Shown here: piece by piece, positions 1 to 5,081 of the stretch
Layout: each line of letters opens with the position of its first letter
Position numbering within the stretch: the first letter of the stretch is position 1
Origin: Polaromonas sp.
GTDB taxonomy: Bacteria; Pseudomonadota; Gammaproteobacteria; Burkholderiales; Burkholderiaceae_C
Assembly: GCA_025362825.1 (NCBI GenBank)
Contig: JANYFF010000318.1
Coordinates: forward strand, 1-5,489
DNA length: 5,489 bases
Direction: 5' to 3'
Notes under the pieces: generated by a model
Told to the model about the DNA's origin: nothing
Seen by the model: the letters and a program-made list of their open reading frames with translations, nothing else
The model's database searches: none
Made by a program: the position numbers and the translations under genes

Positions 1-863
1 CACAGGGCACGCGCCTGTTCGGCAAGATCACCAACATCGCCGATTACGGCGCATTTGTTGAACTCGAGCCGGGCATCGAAGGCCTGGTCCACGTGTCCGA
101 AATGGACTGGACCAACAAAAACGTGGCACCGAGCAAGCTCGTGGCTTTGGGCGATGAAGTTGAAGTCATGGTCCTCGAGATCGACGAAGACAAGCGCCGC
201 ATTAGCCTGGGCATGAAGCAGTGCAAGGCCAACCCATGGCAAGAGTTTGCACAGGACACCAAGCGCGGCGACCGCGTCAAGGGCCCGATCAAGTCGATCA
301 CCGACTTCGGCGTCTTTGTGGGTCTGGCTGCCGGTATCGACGGCCTCGTGCACTTGTCTGACCTCTCGTGGAACGAACCCGGCGAAGCCGCTGTTCGCAA
401 CTACAAAAAGGGCCAGGACGTTGAAGCGATTGTGCTGGCCGTTGATGTTGACCGCGAGCGTATCTCCCTGGGTATCAAGCAGCTGGATTCCGATCCGTTC
501 ACCACGTTCGTGTCGATCAACGACAAGGGCGCGATCGTGACCGGCAAGGTCAAGACGGTTGATGCCAAGGGCGCTGAAATCGACCTCGGCGAAGACATCA
601 TTGGTTACCTCCGCGCCAGCGAAATCAGCCGTGACCGCGTTGAAGACGCACGTAACGTTCTGAAAGAAGGCGACGAAGTTTCCGCAGTCGTGGTGAACGT
701 GGATCGCAAAACCCGCAACATCCAGCTGTCGGTCAAAGCCAAGGACAACGCTGACCAGCAAGAAGCCATGGCTTCCCTGAGCCAGCAGTCAGCACGCGAA
801 AGCTCTGGCCTGACCAACCTTGGCGCACTGCTGCGCGCAAAGATGGAAAATACCGAGAAATAA
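1..863 (+). CDS. rpsA: 30S ribosomal protein S1, 3' portion (S1 domains 4-6)
   Basis: Ribosomal protein S1 binds mRNA on the small subunit and helps start translation on structured or weakly Shine-Dalgarno-led messages. The gene enters from the left edge; the first complete codon is at 3, and 286 residues precede TAA 861-863. E. coli S1 has 557 residues, so roughly the last half is present. Three S1 (OB-fold) repeats are visible, counting from the first residue here: domain 4 about residues 1-72 (GTRLFGKITNIADYGAF, later GLVHVSEMDW and ISLGMKQ), domain 5 about 89-160 (GDRVKGPIKSITDFG, GLVHLSDLSW, ISLGIKQ) and domain 6 about 176-246 (GAIVTGKVK, GYLRASEISRDRVEDA). A polar tail of about 40 residues follows. 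The match to E. coli S1 is close along the whole length. A GTG at 93 and ATG at 102 are internal codons, not starts. Identification is near certain; the true start lies outside the window. Confidence 0.98.
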   Translation, partial: QGTRLFGKITNIADYGAFVELEPGIEGLVHVSEMDWTNKNVAPSKLVALGDEVEVMVLEIDEDKRRISLGMKQCKANPWQEFAQDTKRGDRVKGPIKSITDFGVFVGLAAGIDGLVHLSDLSWNEPGEAAVRNYKKGQDVEAIVLAVDVDRERISLGIKQLDSDPFTTFVSINDKGAIVTGKVKTVDAKGAEIDLGEDIIGYLRASEISRDRVEDARNVLKEGDEVSAVVVNVDRKTRNIQLSVKAKDNADQQEAMASLSQQSARESSGLTNLGALLRAKMENTEK

Positions 864-875
864 GACTCACGTCTT
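862..875 (+). repeat. Small hairpin overlapping the rpsA stop codon
   Basis: AAGAC (862-866) and GTCTT (871-875) form a 5-bp inverted repeat with loop TCAC. It shares two bases with the stop codon TAA and precedes the main terminator stem by five bases. It may protect the 3' end or be incidental; at 5 bp chance is quite possible. Confidence 0.35.
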
Positions 876-880
876 GAAGA

Positions 881-922
881 ACAAAGCGACCATGCACGTC
901 AAGCGCTGGTCGCTTTGTTTTT
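881..922 (+). terminator. Rho-independent terminator after rpsA
   Basis: A perfect 11-bp stem, ACAAAGCGACC at 881-891 pairing with GGTCGCTTTGT at 908-918, encloses a 16-nt loop. The T run 918-922 directly follows. It begins 17 bases after the rpsA stop codon, the usual place for the end of that transcript. A smaller hairpin (862-875) lies just before it. The long loop makes it less compact than the best terminators, but stem and T tract are clear. It should reduce or prevent rpsA transcripts from entering ihfB. Confidence 0.85.
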
Positions 923-958
923 ATCCCTCGCATATTTTTCGCACTTTCTTTCAAACTC

Positions 959-1291
959 ATGACCCGAAGCGATCTTGTAGAAGAACTGGCCGCCCGTTTT
1001 GGCCAACTTACGCACCGCGATGCTGAATACGCTGTCAAGACCATTCTTGATGCGGTGAGCGACGCACTTGTGCGCGGGCACAGGATTGAAATTCGCGGTT
1101 TTGGAAGTTTTTCTGTTAACAGAAGGCCGCCCCGCATGGGCCGGAATCCGCGCTCCGGAGAGAGCGTTGCGATACCTGAAAAGCGTGTACCCCACTTCAA
1201 GCCAGGCAAAGCACTGCGTGAAGCGGTGGATGCACGCACTGAAGCCCTGCTCGTTGCCCAAGCAACAAAGGTTCCGACAGAGTTGAAATAG
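959..1291 (+). CDS. ihfB: Integration host factor subunit beta
   Basis: IHF-beta pairs with IHF-alpha (ihfA, not here) to form a nucleoid protein that bends DNA sharply at specific sites, serving recombination, replication and sigma-54 promoters. The 110-residue product starts MTRSDLVEELAARFG, like E. coli IHF-beta (MTKSELIERLA). It has the family signature: IEIRGFGSF at residues 43-51, then GRNPRSG at 61-67, where P64 is the proline expected to intercalate at the DNA kink, and VPHFKPGKALR at 77-87. E. coli IHF-beta has 94 residues; the extra C-terminal tail, about 16 residues, is Ala/Lys-rich. ATG 959 is the only plausible start, since no ATG, GTG or TTG codon lies in frame between it and the in-frame stop TGA at 875-877. 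No Shine-Dalgarno sequence is seen before it, and the leader is pyrimidine-rich. Placement directly after rpsA is the classic proteobacterial order. The HU fold is shared with HU and IHF-alpha, but sequence and context favour IHF-beta. Confidence 0.95.
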   Translation: MTRSDLVEELAARFGQLTHRDAEYAVKTILDAVSDALVRGHRIEIRGFGSFSVNRRPPRMGRNPRSGESVAIPEKRVPHFKPGKALREAVDARTEALLVAQATKVPTELK

Positions 1292-1318
1292 CAGTGCCCT
1301 GCGAAGGCCGGCGCTGGC

Positions 1319-1324
1319 TACAAT
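1319..1324 (+). promoter_or_regulatory. Probable -10 box upstream of lapA
   Basis: TACAAT at 1319-1324 differs from the sigma-70 consensus TATAAT by one base and lies 28 bases after the ihfB stop. A start about 7 bases downstream (near 1331) would give a 25-base leader that includes the lapA ribosome binding site. No good -35 box is seen at 16-18 bases upstream; TTGAAA at 1283-1288 is too far away at 30 bases. The promoter is plausible, but transcription from ihfB could also continue into lapA. Confidence 0.45.
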
Positions 1325-1343
1325 CACTTCGGGAACTATCAAC

Positions 1344-1350
1344 AGGAAGG
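1344..1350 (+). promoter_or_regulatory. Ribosome binding site that fixes the GTG start of lapA
   Basis: AGGAAGG at 1344-1350 is a purine-rich Shine-Dalgarno sequence ending 5 bases before GTG 1356. It supports GTG as the true start, rather than ATG 1368, which would remove the first residues of the first membrane segment. Confidence 0.75.
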
Positions 1351-1355
1351 CCCCA

Positions 1356-1664
1356 GTGAAATACCTGATGTGGCTGCTTAAAGCAGCCATTTTTTTTACG
1401 CTTTTTGCATTCGCGCTGAACAACCAGCAAGCCGTGGCTGTCTACTTCTTTTTCGGCACCCTCTGGAAGGCACCGCTCGTCCTTGTCGTGCTGGCCGCAT
1501 TTAGCTGCGGATTGGTGCTCGGCGTCCTGGTCATGATGCCGCGCTGGTGGAAAAGACGCAAAAAGACACCGATAACTTCAAACACAGGAACGCGCACCAC
1601 AGACGTACCCGGCGTACCGGTTGCACCACTGGACAACGCAGGCGTTCCCCGTCATGGACTTTGA
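1356..1664 (+). CDS. lapA: LapA family inner-membrane protein (DUF1049)
   Basis: LapA (formerly YciS) is a small inner-membrane partner encoded with LapB; in E. coli the pair belongs to lipopolysaccharide assembly and quality control, though LapA's own role is poorly defined. The 102-residue product equals the E. coli length. It has two hydrophobic segments, about residues 4-21 (starting LMWLLKAAIFFTLFAF) and 40-61 (PLVLVVLAAFSCGLVLGVLV). Between them is the family-typical NNQQAVAVYFFFG. A basic patch, RWWKRRKK at 63-70, follows the second segment, so by the positive-inside rule both ends should face the cytoplasm. The last 30 residues are polar and low in complexity. The start codon is GTG with a strong ribosome binding site. 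The reading frame ends at TGA 1662-1664, inside the start of lapB. The first codons contain a terminator-like hairpin and a run of eight T (1371-1397). Family assignment rests on length, topology and the lapB neighbour. Confidence 0.88.
   Translation: MKYLMWLLKAAIFFTLFAFALNNQQAVAVYFFFGTLWKAPLVLVVLAAFSCGLVLGVLVMMPRWWKRRKKTPITSNTGTRTTDVPGVPVAPLDNAGVPRHGL
1371..1397 (+). terminator. Intrinsic-terminator-like hairpin inside the 5' end of lapA
   Basis: TGGCTGCT (1371-1378) and AGCAGCCA (1382-1389) are a perfect 8-bp inverted repeat around TAA (1379-1381); in RNA a 7-bp stem with loop TTAAA is equally possible. Eight T (1390-1397) follow at once. This is the full shape of a Rho-independent terminator, starting 15 bases after the first base of the GTG start. 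A ribosome initiating at 1356 would be expected to cover or melt the left arm. It could therefore stop untranslated transcripts, including read-through from ihfB, and let translated ones proceed. The shape is seen directly; the activity is inferred. The codons also encode the hydrophobic LLKAAIFF, which partly explains the T run. Confidence 0.45.
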
Positions 1665-2799
1665 CTTCACCTGGGTTTTATTGGGCTTTCCGATTGCCTT
1701 CACACTCGGCTGGCTGGCATCGCGCATTGATTTACGGCAGTTGCGTATTGAAAACCGCCAGGCACCCAAGGCTTATTTCCGGGGTCTGAACTTCCTGCTC
1801 AACGAGCAGCAGGACCAGGCCATCGATGCATTCATAGAGGCTGTCCAGAACGACCCCGATACATCCGAGTTGCACTTTGCGCTGGGCAACCTGTTTCGCA
1901 GGCGCGGCGAATATGAGCGTGCCGTCCGGGTGCATGAGCACCTGATGTCACGAGGTGACCTGGCACAGCCTGAACGGGACCGCGCACAGCACGCGCTGGC
2001 CCTCGATTTCCTCAAGGCCGGCTTGCTGGACCGCGCAGAGATAGCGCTTCGCAAGCTCGAGGGTACCCCTTACGAAGAAGAGTCCCGGCTGGCACTGCTG
2101 TCGATTTACGAACGCTCCAGCGACTGGCAACATGCAACGGATATCGCCAGCAAACTGGAGAGCGCCAACCGCGGCAGCTTCGGCGGACGGCAGGCACACT
2201 ATTTTTGCGAACAGGCCAATGCGGCCCTTGCTGCAGGAGACACAGGGAAAGCTTTTGAAACCCTGCAACTGGCTTGCCGGCTTGCGCCCGAATCAGCACG
2301 GCCGCTGATTGACATGGCAAAACTGCAAAACCAGCGAGGCCAGCAACAGGCTGCTTTTGACGCCTTGCTGCAGCTGGATAAGGCAGCACCTCAAGCCTTG
2401 CCGCTGGCAGCCAGCCTGCTAGTGACCATCGCGCAAAATGCATCGCTCTCTGGTCCCGTGATGGACCTTCTGAAAACACACTACGCAAGAAGCCCATCGG
2501 TTGACGTGATGGACGCCATTGTTCGGCTGGACGGCAACCCGGACACTGCGCGGCAGTGGTACGTGCAGCACCTGGAACGCGAACCTTCACTGATCGCCGC
2601 CACCCGCTGGATTGCAGGCGAAAACCTCGGTACCGAACACAACCAGAAGCTTGTGCAGCGGGCCCTTGACCAAGCCACCAAACCGCTGATGCGCTATCGC
2701 TGCGCTGCCTGCGGGTTTGAAGCCACCCAGCACTTCTGGCATTGCCCCGGCTGCCAGGCATGGGACAGTTATCCTGCGCGCCGTATAGAGGAGTTATGA
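1654..2799 (+). CDS. lapB: LPS assembly protein LapB: membrane anchor, TPR repeats, rubredoxin-type zinc ribbon
   Basis: LapB (YciM) is an inner-membrane-anchored cytoplasmic adaptor. In E. coli it works with FtsH to degrade LpxC, the committed enzyme of lipid A synthesis, balancing LPS against phospholipid. The 381-residue product is close to the E. coli length of 389. Residues about 5-22 form the N-terminal membrane anchor (FTWVLLGFPIAFTLGWLA), followed by the family-like RIDLRQL. Residues about 38-340 are helical with tetratricopeptide repeats, for example AIDAFIEAVQNDPDTSELHF (56-75), LGNLFRRRGEYERAVRVHEH (77-96) and FETLQLACRLAPESARPLI. The C-terminus is a zinc ribbon with four cysteines, C350/C353 and C364/C367 (YRCAACGF and HCPGCQAW), as in E. 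coli. ATG 1654 is chosen because it gives the usual N-terminus; TTG 1621 would add 11 residues with no family support. The start overlaps the last 11 bases of lapA, and only a weak CAGG (1639-1642) precedes it, so translation is probably coupled to lapA. Confidence 0.95.
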   Translation: MDFDFTWVLLGFPIAFTLGWLASRIDLRQLRIENRQAPKAYFRGLNFLLNEQQDQAIDAFIEAVQNDPDTSELHFALGNLFRRRGEYERAVRVHEHLMSRGDLAQPERDRAQHALALDFLKAGLLDRAEIALRKLEGTPYEEESRLALLSIYERSSDWQHATDIASKLESANRGSFGGRQAHYFCEQANAALAAGDTGKAFETLQLACRLAPESARPLIDMAKLQNQRGQQQAAFDALLQLDKAAPQALPLAASLLVTIAQNASLSGPVMDLLKTHYARSPSVDVMDAIVRLDGNPDTARQWYVQHLEREPSLIAATRWIAGENLGTEHNQKLVQRALDQATKPLMRYRCAACGFEATQHFWHCPGCQAWDSYPARRIEEL

Positions 2800-2869
2800 A
2801 CACCCCCGTCGGACGCTCACTGCGTGTAAGACTTCCGTGGTGCGGCCAGAGGCCTTCCTCTTCGATACG

Positions 2870-2895
2870 TCCAAGCCAGCACTTGCTGGCTTGGA
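2870..2895. repeat. Perfect 11-bp inverted repeat in the lapB-rfaE1 spacer
   Basis: TCCAAGCCAGC (2870-2880) and GCTGGCTTGGA (2885-2895) pair perfectly around ACTT. The stem is long and GC-rich but is followed by GCCGCGTC rather than T, so it is not a standard terminator on the + strand. On the - strand it is followed by CGTATCGAAG, also without a T tract. It could stabilise the 3' end of the lapAB message or be part of a repeat element. Confidence 0.8.
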
Positions 2896-2924
2896 GCCGC
2901 GTCTCTCAGCCCCTTGCCGGGGGC

Positions 2925-2961
2925 AACAGCTGTAGCCCGGCAAAGCCGGTTCCACGCTGTT
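2925..2961. repeat. Nested REP-like hairpin before rfaE1
   Basis: An outer arm AACAGCTG (2925-2932) pairs with CACGCTGTT (2953-2961), with C2955 bulged. An inner arm CCGGC (2937-2941) pairs with GCCGG (2945-2949) around AAA. An internal loop separates the two. The build, a GC-rich inner palindrome inside a second palindrome, is like REP-type repeats. The inner and outer arms can be read directly; membership in a repeat family cannot be shown from one copy. Confidence 0.6.
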
Positions 2962-2983
2962 ACTTGCCTGAAGAACAAAAGAC

Positions 2984-3928
2984 ATGACAACTTCAAAACT
3001 ATCAGCCGAACAGATTTCGAAAGCTCGCGTGCTGGTTGTCGGCGACGCCATGCTGGACCGCTACTGGTACGGGGCGGTTGACCGGATTTCACCGGAAGCC
3101 CCGGTGCCCGTGGTTCGCGTGACCCGGACCGAAGAACGCATTGGTGCCGCAGCCAACGTGGCCTACAACATCGTCACGCTGGGCGCACAGGCTTCGCTGC
3201 TCACCGTCGTCGGTGAAGACGAAGCGAGCCACCAGCTTGAAGCCCTGGTGGCCAGGACCGGCATCGTGCCTTACTTTGGCCGTGATCCCCGGCTCAAGAC
3301 CACTGTGAAGCTGCGCGTCATCGGCCGCCAGCAGCAGCTGATCCGGCTTGATTTTGAAAATACCCCTGAAAGCGAAGTACTGGCTTCCCAGTCAGCCAGC
3401 TTTGAAACCCTGTATCCCGCGCACGAGGCCGTGCTTTTTTCAGACTACGGCAAGGGCGGCCTTGCACACATCACGCTGATGATTGACCAAGCCCGCTCTT
3501 CCGGAAAAGTCGTACTGGTGGACCCGAAAGGCTCGGACTATGCACGCTACCGCAATGCCACGGTGATCACGCCAAACCGCTCAGAACTCGAATGCGTCAT
3601 AGGGCCTTGGCGCGATGAAGCAGACCTCGAAGTCAAGGCCCACCAACTGCGTACGTCGCTCAACCTGCAAGCGCTGCTGCTTACCCGCAGCGAAGAGGGT
3701 ATGACGCTGTTTGATGACCAGGGGCAGTTGCACGTGTCTGCACTGGCGCGCGAAGTGTTTGACGTCACCGGTGCCGGCGACACGGTGATTGCCACATTGG
3801 CCGCCATGATGGCTTGCGGCATCAGCCTGCGCGATGCTGTACCCATTGCCAACCGTGCGGGCGGCATCGTCGTAGGCAAATTTGGAACAGCTACTGTCAA
3901 TTTCGCCGAGTTGTTCGGCGCGCACTGA
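2984..3928 (+). CDS. rfaE1: D-glycero-beta-D-manno-heptose-7-phosphate kinase (single-domain RfaE1/HldA)
   Basis: This cytoplasmic PfkB-family kinase phosphorylates D-glycero-D-manno-heptose 7-phosphate at C1 with ATP, giving the 1,7-bisphosphate used to make ADP-heptose for the LPS inner core. The 314 residues align throughout with the N-terminal kinase half of E. coli HldE: VVGDAMLDRYWYG at 18-30, RISPEAPVPVV at 34-44, AAANVAYNIVTLG in the first PfkB signature region, QQQLIRLDFE, SDYGKGG at 153-159, DPKGSDYARYR from 180, TPNRSELE from 196, and DVTGAGDTV at 260-268. D266 in GAGD is the expected catalytic base. There is no C-terminal nucleotidyltransferase domain, so that step needs a separate hldC/rfaE2 elsewhere, as is usual in betaproteobacteria. 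The first signature has A55 where E. coli has the second Gly of GGAANVA. ATG 2984 fits the family start. hldD follows after 15 bases, so the two are almost certainly cotranscribed. Confidence 0.96.
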   Translation: MTTSKLSAEQISKARVLVVGDAMLDRYWYGAVDRISPEAPVPVVRVTRTEERIGAAANVAYNIVTLGAQASLLTVVGEDEASHQLEALVARTGIVPYFGRDPRLKTTVKLRVIGRQQQLIRLDFENTPESEVLASQSASFETLYPAHEAVLFSDYGKGGLAHITLMIDQARSSGKVVLVDPKGSDYARYRNATVITPNRSELECVIGPWRDEADLEVKAHQLRTSLNLQALLLTRSEEGMTLFDDQGQLHVSALAREVFDVTGAGDTVIATLAAMMACGISLRDAVPIANRAGGIVVGKFGTATVNFAELFGAH

Positions 3929-3943
3929 ACCATTGGGAAAATC

Positions 3944-4954
3944 ATGAAAATCGTTGTTACTGGCGCAGCCGGCTTTATCGGCAGCAACATCGTCAAGGGC
4001 CTGAATGCCCGGGGCATCGACGACATCATTGCGGTTGATGATTTGACCGAAGGCGACAAGTTCCGCAACCTCGCCGACCTGCAAATCGCCGACTATGTCG
4101 ACGCCGATGACTTTTACGACCTGTTCGCCGAAGGTGCGTTTGGCCAGGTCGAAGCCGTCTTTCACGAAGGCGCCTGCAGCGACACCATGGAGCTTGACGG
4201 CAAGTACATGATGGACAACAACTACACGCTGTCGTGCGAGTTGTTTCATGCCTGCCAGGACCAGGGAACGCGCCTGCTCTACGCTTCATCAGCAGCTACT
4301 TACGGTGGATCCGATACCTTCAGTGAGTCGCCCGAGTTTGAAAAGCCGCTCAACGTTTACGGCTACTCCAAACTGCTGTTTGACCAGCGGCTGCGTCGCG
4401 AGATCGGGCCACGTTTTGAAAATGCAGCCACCCAGGTTGCAGGGTTCAGGTACTTCAATGTCTATGGCCCCCGTGAGCAGCACAAGGGCCGCATGGCCAG
4501 TGTGGCTTTTCACCAGTTCAACCAGTTCCAGGCGGACGGCAAGGTCAAGCTGTTCGGCGAATACGGGGGCTATGGCGCCGGTGGCCAAATGCGGGACTTC
4601 GTCTATATCGACGATGTCGTTGCGGTCAATCTGTGGTTTCTTGATAACCCCGACGCGCGTGGCATCTTCAACCTCGGTACGGGTAAGGCCCAACCTTTCA
4701 ATGACGTGGCCGTCTCGGTCGTCAACACCCTGCGCCGCAGCGACAACGCACAGCAGCTGAGCCTGGACGAGGCCGCACGGGGCGGGCTGATCGATTACAT
4801 CGGCTTTCCGCCGGCGCTGGTCGGCAAGTACCAGAGCTACACCCAGGCCGACCTGAGCGCCTTGCGTGCTGCTGGCTGCCAGCACAGCTTTGCAAACGTG
4901 CAGACCGGCGTAGCCGCCTATATGCAGTGGCTGGACGACAACAAGCAGCCTTAA
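3944..4954 (+). CDS. hldD: ADP-L-glycero-D-manno-heptose 6-epimerase (HldD/RfaD)
   Basis: HldD inverts C6 of ADP-D-glycero-D-manno-heptose, the last step in making the heptose donor for the LPS inner core, using tightly bound NADP. The 336-residue protein belongs to the extended short-chain dehydrogenase family. It shows the Rossmann motif GAAGFIG (7-13), the cofactor-contact region AVDDLTEGDKFRNL with D32/D33 and K39, HEGACSD, MMDNNY, YASSAATYGG (113-122), the catalytic NVYGYSK with Y139 and K143, and FRYFNVYGPREQHKG ending in K181/G182. K181 aligns with the second catalytic base, K178 in E. coli. Later motifs are RDFVYIDDV, GIFNLGTG and TQADLSALRAAG. It is somewhat longer than the E. coli protein (310), mainly from an insertion before GLIDYIGFP. 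GGGA (3935-3938) lies 5 bases before ATG 3944 as a modest ribosome binding site, and rfaE1 ends 15 bases upstream. Together they form the heptose part of the operon. Confidence 0.97.
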   Translation: MKIVVTGAAGFIGSNIVKGLNARGIDDIIAVDDLTEGDKFRNLADLQIADYVDADDFYDLFAEGAFGQVEAVFHEGACSDTMELDGKYMMDNNYTLSCELFHACQDQGTRLLYASSAATYGGSDTFSESPEFEKPLNVYGYSKLLFDQRLRREIGPRFENAATQVAGFRYFNVYGPREQHKGRMASVAFHQFNQFQADGKVKLFGEYGGYGAGGQMRDFVYIDDVVAVNLWFLDNPDARGIFNLGTGKAQPFNDVAVSVVNTLRRSDNAQQLSLDEAARGGLIDYIGFPPALVGKYQSYTQADLSALRAAGCQHSFANVQTGVAAYMQWLDDNKQP

Positions 4955-4975
4955 AGGTCAGCTCTGGCGCCTGAT

Positions 4976-4999
4976 CGGGGTTTCCCCGCACTGGAAACC
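4976..4999. repeat. Overlapping alternative hairpins after hldD
   Basis: Two mutually exclusive stems share bases: CGGGG (4976-4980) with CCCCG (4984-4988) around TTT, and GGTTTCC (4979-4985) with GGAAACC (4993-4999) around CCGCACT. They begin 22 bases after the hldD stop. No T tract follows, so termination here would be weak or need Rho. Confidence 0.4.
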
Positions 5000-5011
5000 T
5001 GAAGCTGCGGT

Positions 5012-5036
5012 CAACGCCAGGTTAACTTGGCCGTTG
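5012..5036. repeat. Imperfect palindrome centred on GTTAAC
   Basis: CAACG (5012-5016) pairs with CGTTG (5032-5036), and CCAGG (5017-5021) pairs with CTTGG (5026-5030) allowing one G-T pair, with C5031 unpaired and TTAA as the loop. In DNA it is a two-fold symmetric site of 25 bases; in RNA it is a 10-bp bulged stem. A run of six T (5052-5057) comes 15 bases later, too far for a standard terminator. It lies 46 bases before the next start codon, where an operator would be expected, but no promoter boxes are clear. Confidence 0.45.
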
Positions 5037-5068
5037 TTAAGAGTCATTCCCTTTTTTAACCCCGCCTC

Positions 5069-5075
5069 AAAGGAG
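5069..5075 (+). promoter_or_regulatory. Strong ribosome binding site of the helix-hairpin-helix gene
   Basis: AAAGGAG at 5069-5075 ends 6 bases before ATG 5082. It is the best Shine-Dalgarno match in the window and settles the start of the final gene. Confidence 0.85.
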
Positions 5076-5081
5076 TTTTCA

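Larger units (their letters stand above)
2800..2983. other. lapB-rfaE1 spacer rich in short hairpins
   Basis: At 184 bases this is the largest gap between genes in the window. From left to right it holds a short GGCC/GGCC hairpin (2844-2854), an 11-bp perfect hairpin (2870-2895), TTGCC/GGCAA with loop GGG (2914-2926), and a nested hairpin (2925-2961). No T tract follows any of them, so none is a clear terminator. I see no convincing promoter. The rfaE1 start at 2984 has only a weak purine stretch (GAAGAACAAAAG, 2971-2982) before it. An open frame of 63 codons runs through the whole spacer (2796-2987) but resembles no protein I know. The arrangement looks like a dispersed palindromic repeat of the kind common in Comamonadaceae spacers; that reading is inference. 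Confidence 0.55.

Noticed and set aside
93..104. GTG 93 or ATG 102 as the start of the first gene
   Set aside because: The same frame continues upstream to the window edge with conserved S1 domain sequence, so these are internal codons of rpsA.
733..1239. Long open frame on the - strand opposite the rpsA end and ihfB (168 codons)
   Set aside because: It lies opposite two certain genes and across the rpsA terminator, has no ribosome binding site that I can see, and its sequence resembles no known protein. It is a shadow of high-GC coding DNA.
1283..1288. TTGAAA as the -35 box for the TACAAT -10 box before lapA
   Set aside because: The 30-base spacing is far from the usual 16-18 bases. It also forms the last two codons of ihfB.
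1337..1349. Half-match to the IHF binding consensus (TATCAA) just before lapA
   Set aside because: The second conserved part (TTR) is AAG here, and the site overlaps the lapA ribosome binding site. Six matching bases are not enough for an IHF site claim.
1621..1653. Upstream TTG start for lapB, adding 11 residues
   Set aside because: The extra residues precede the family-like MDFDFTW membrane anchor, and no ribosome binding site favours TTG 1621.
2012..2803. 263-codon open frame on the - strand opposite lapB
   Set aside because: lapB is secure on the + strand from its membrane anchor, repeats and zinc ribbon. The opposite frame gives a Trp/Arg/Ser-rich product typical of antisense reading.
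3905..3919. GCCGA/TCGGC inverted repeat at the end of rfaE1
   Set aside because: Five base pairs inside coding sequence with no T tract; expected by chance at this GC content and not a terminator between closely spaced genes.
3581..4249. 222-codon open frame on the - strand across the rfaE1-hldD junction
   Set aside because: Both + strand genes are identified by full-length motifs. The antisense frame crosses their junction and has no recognisable domain.
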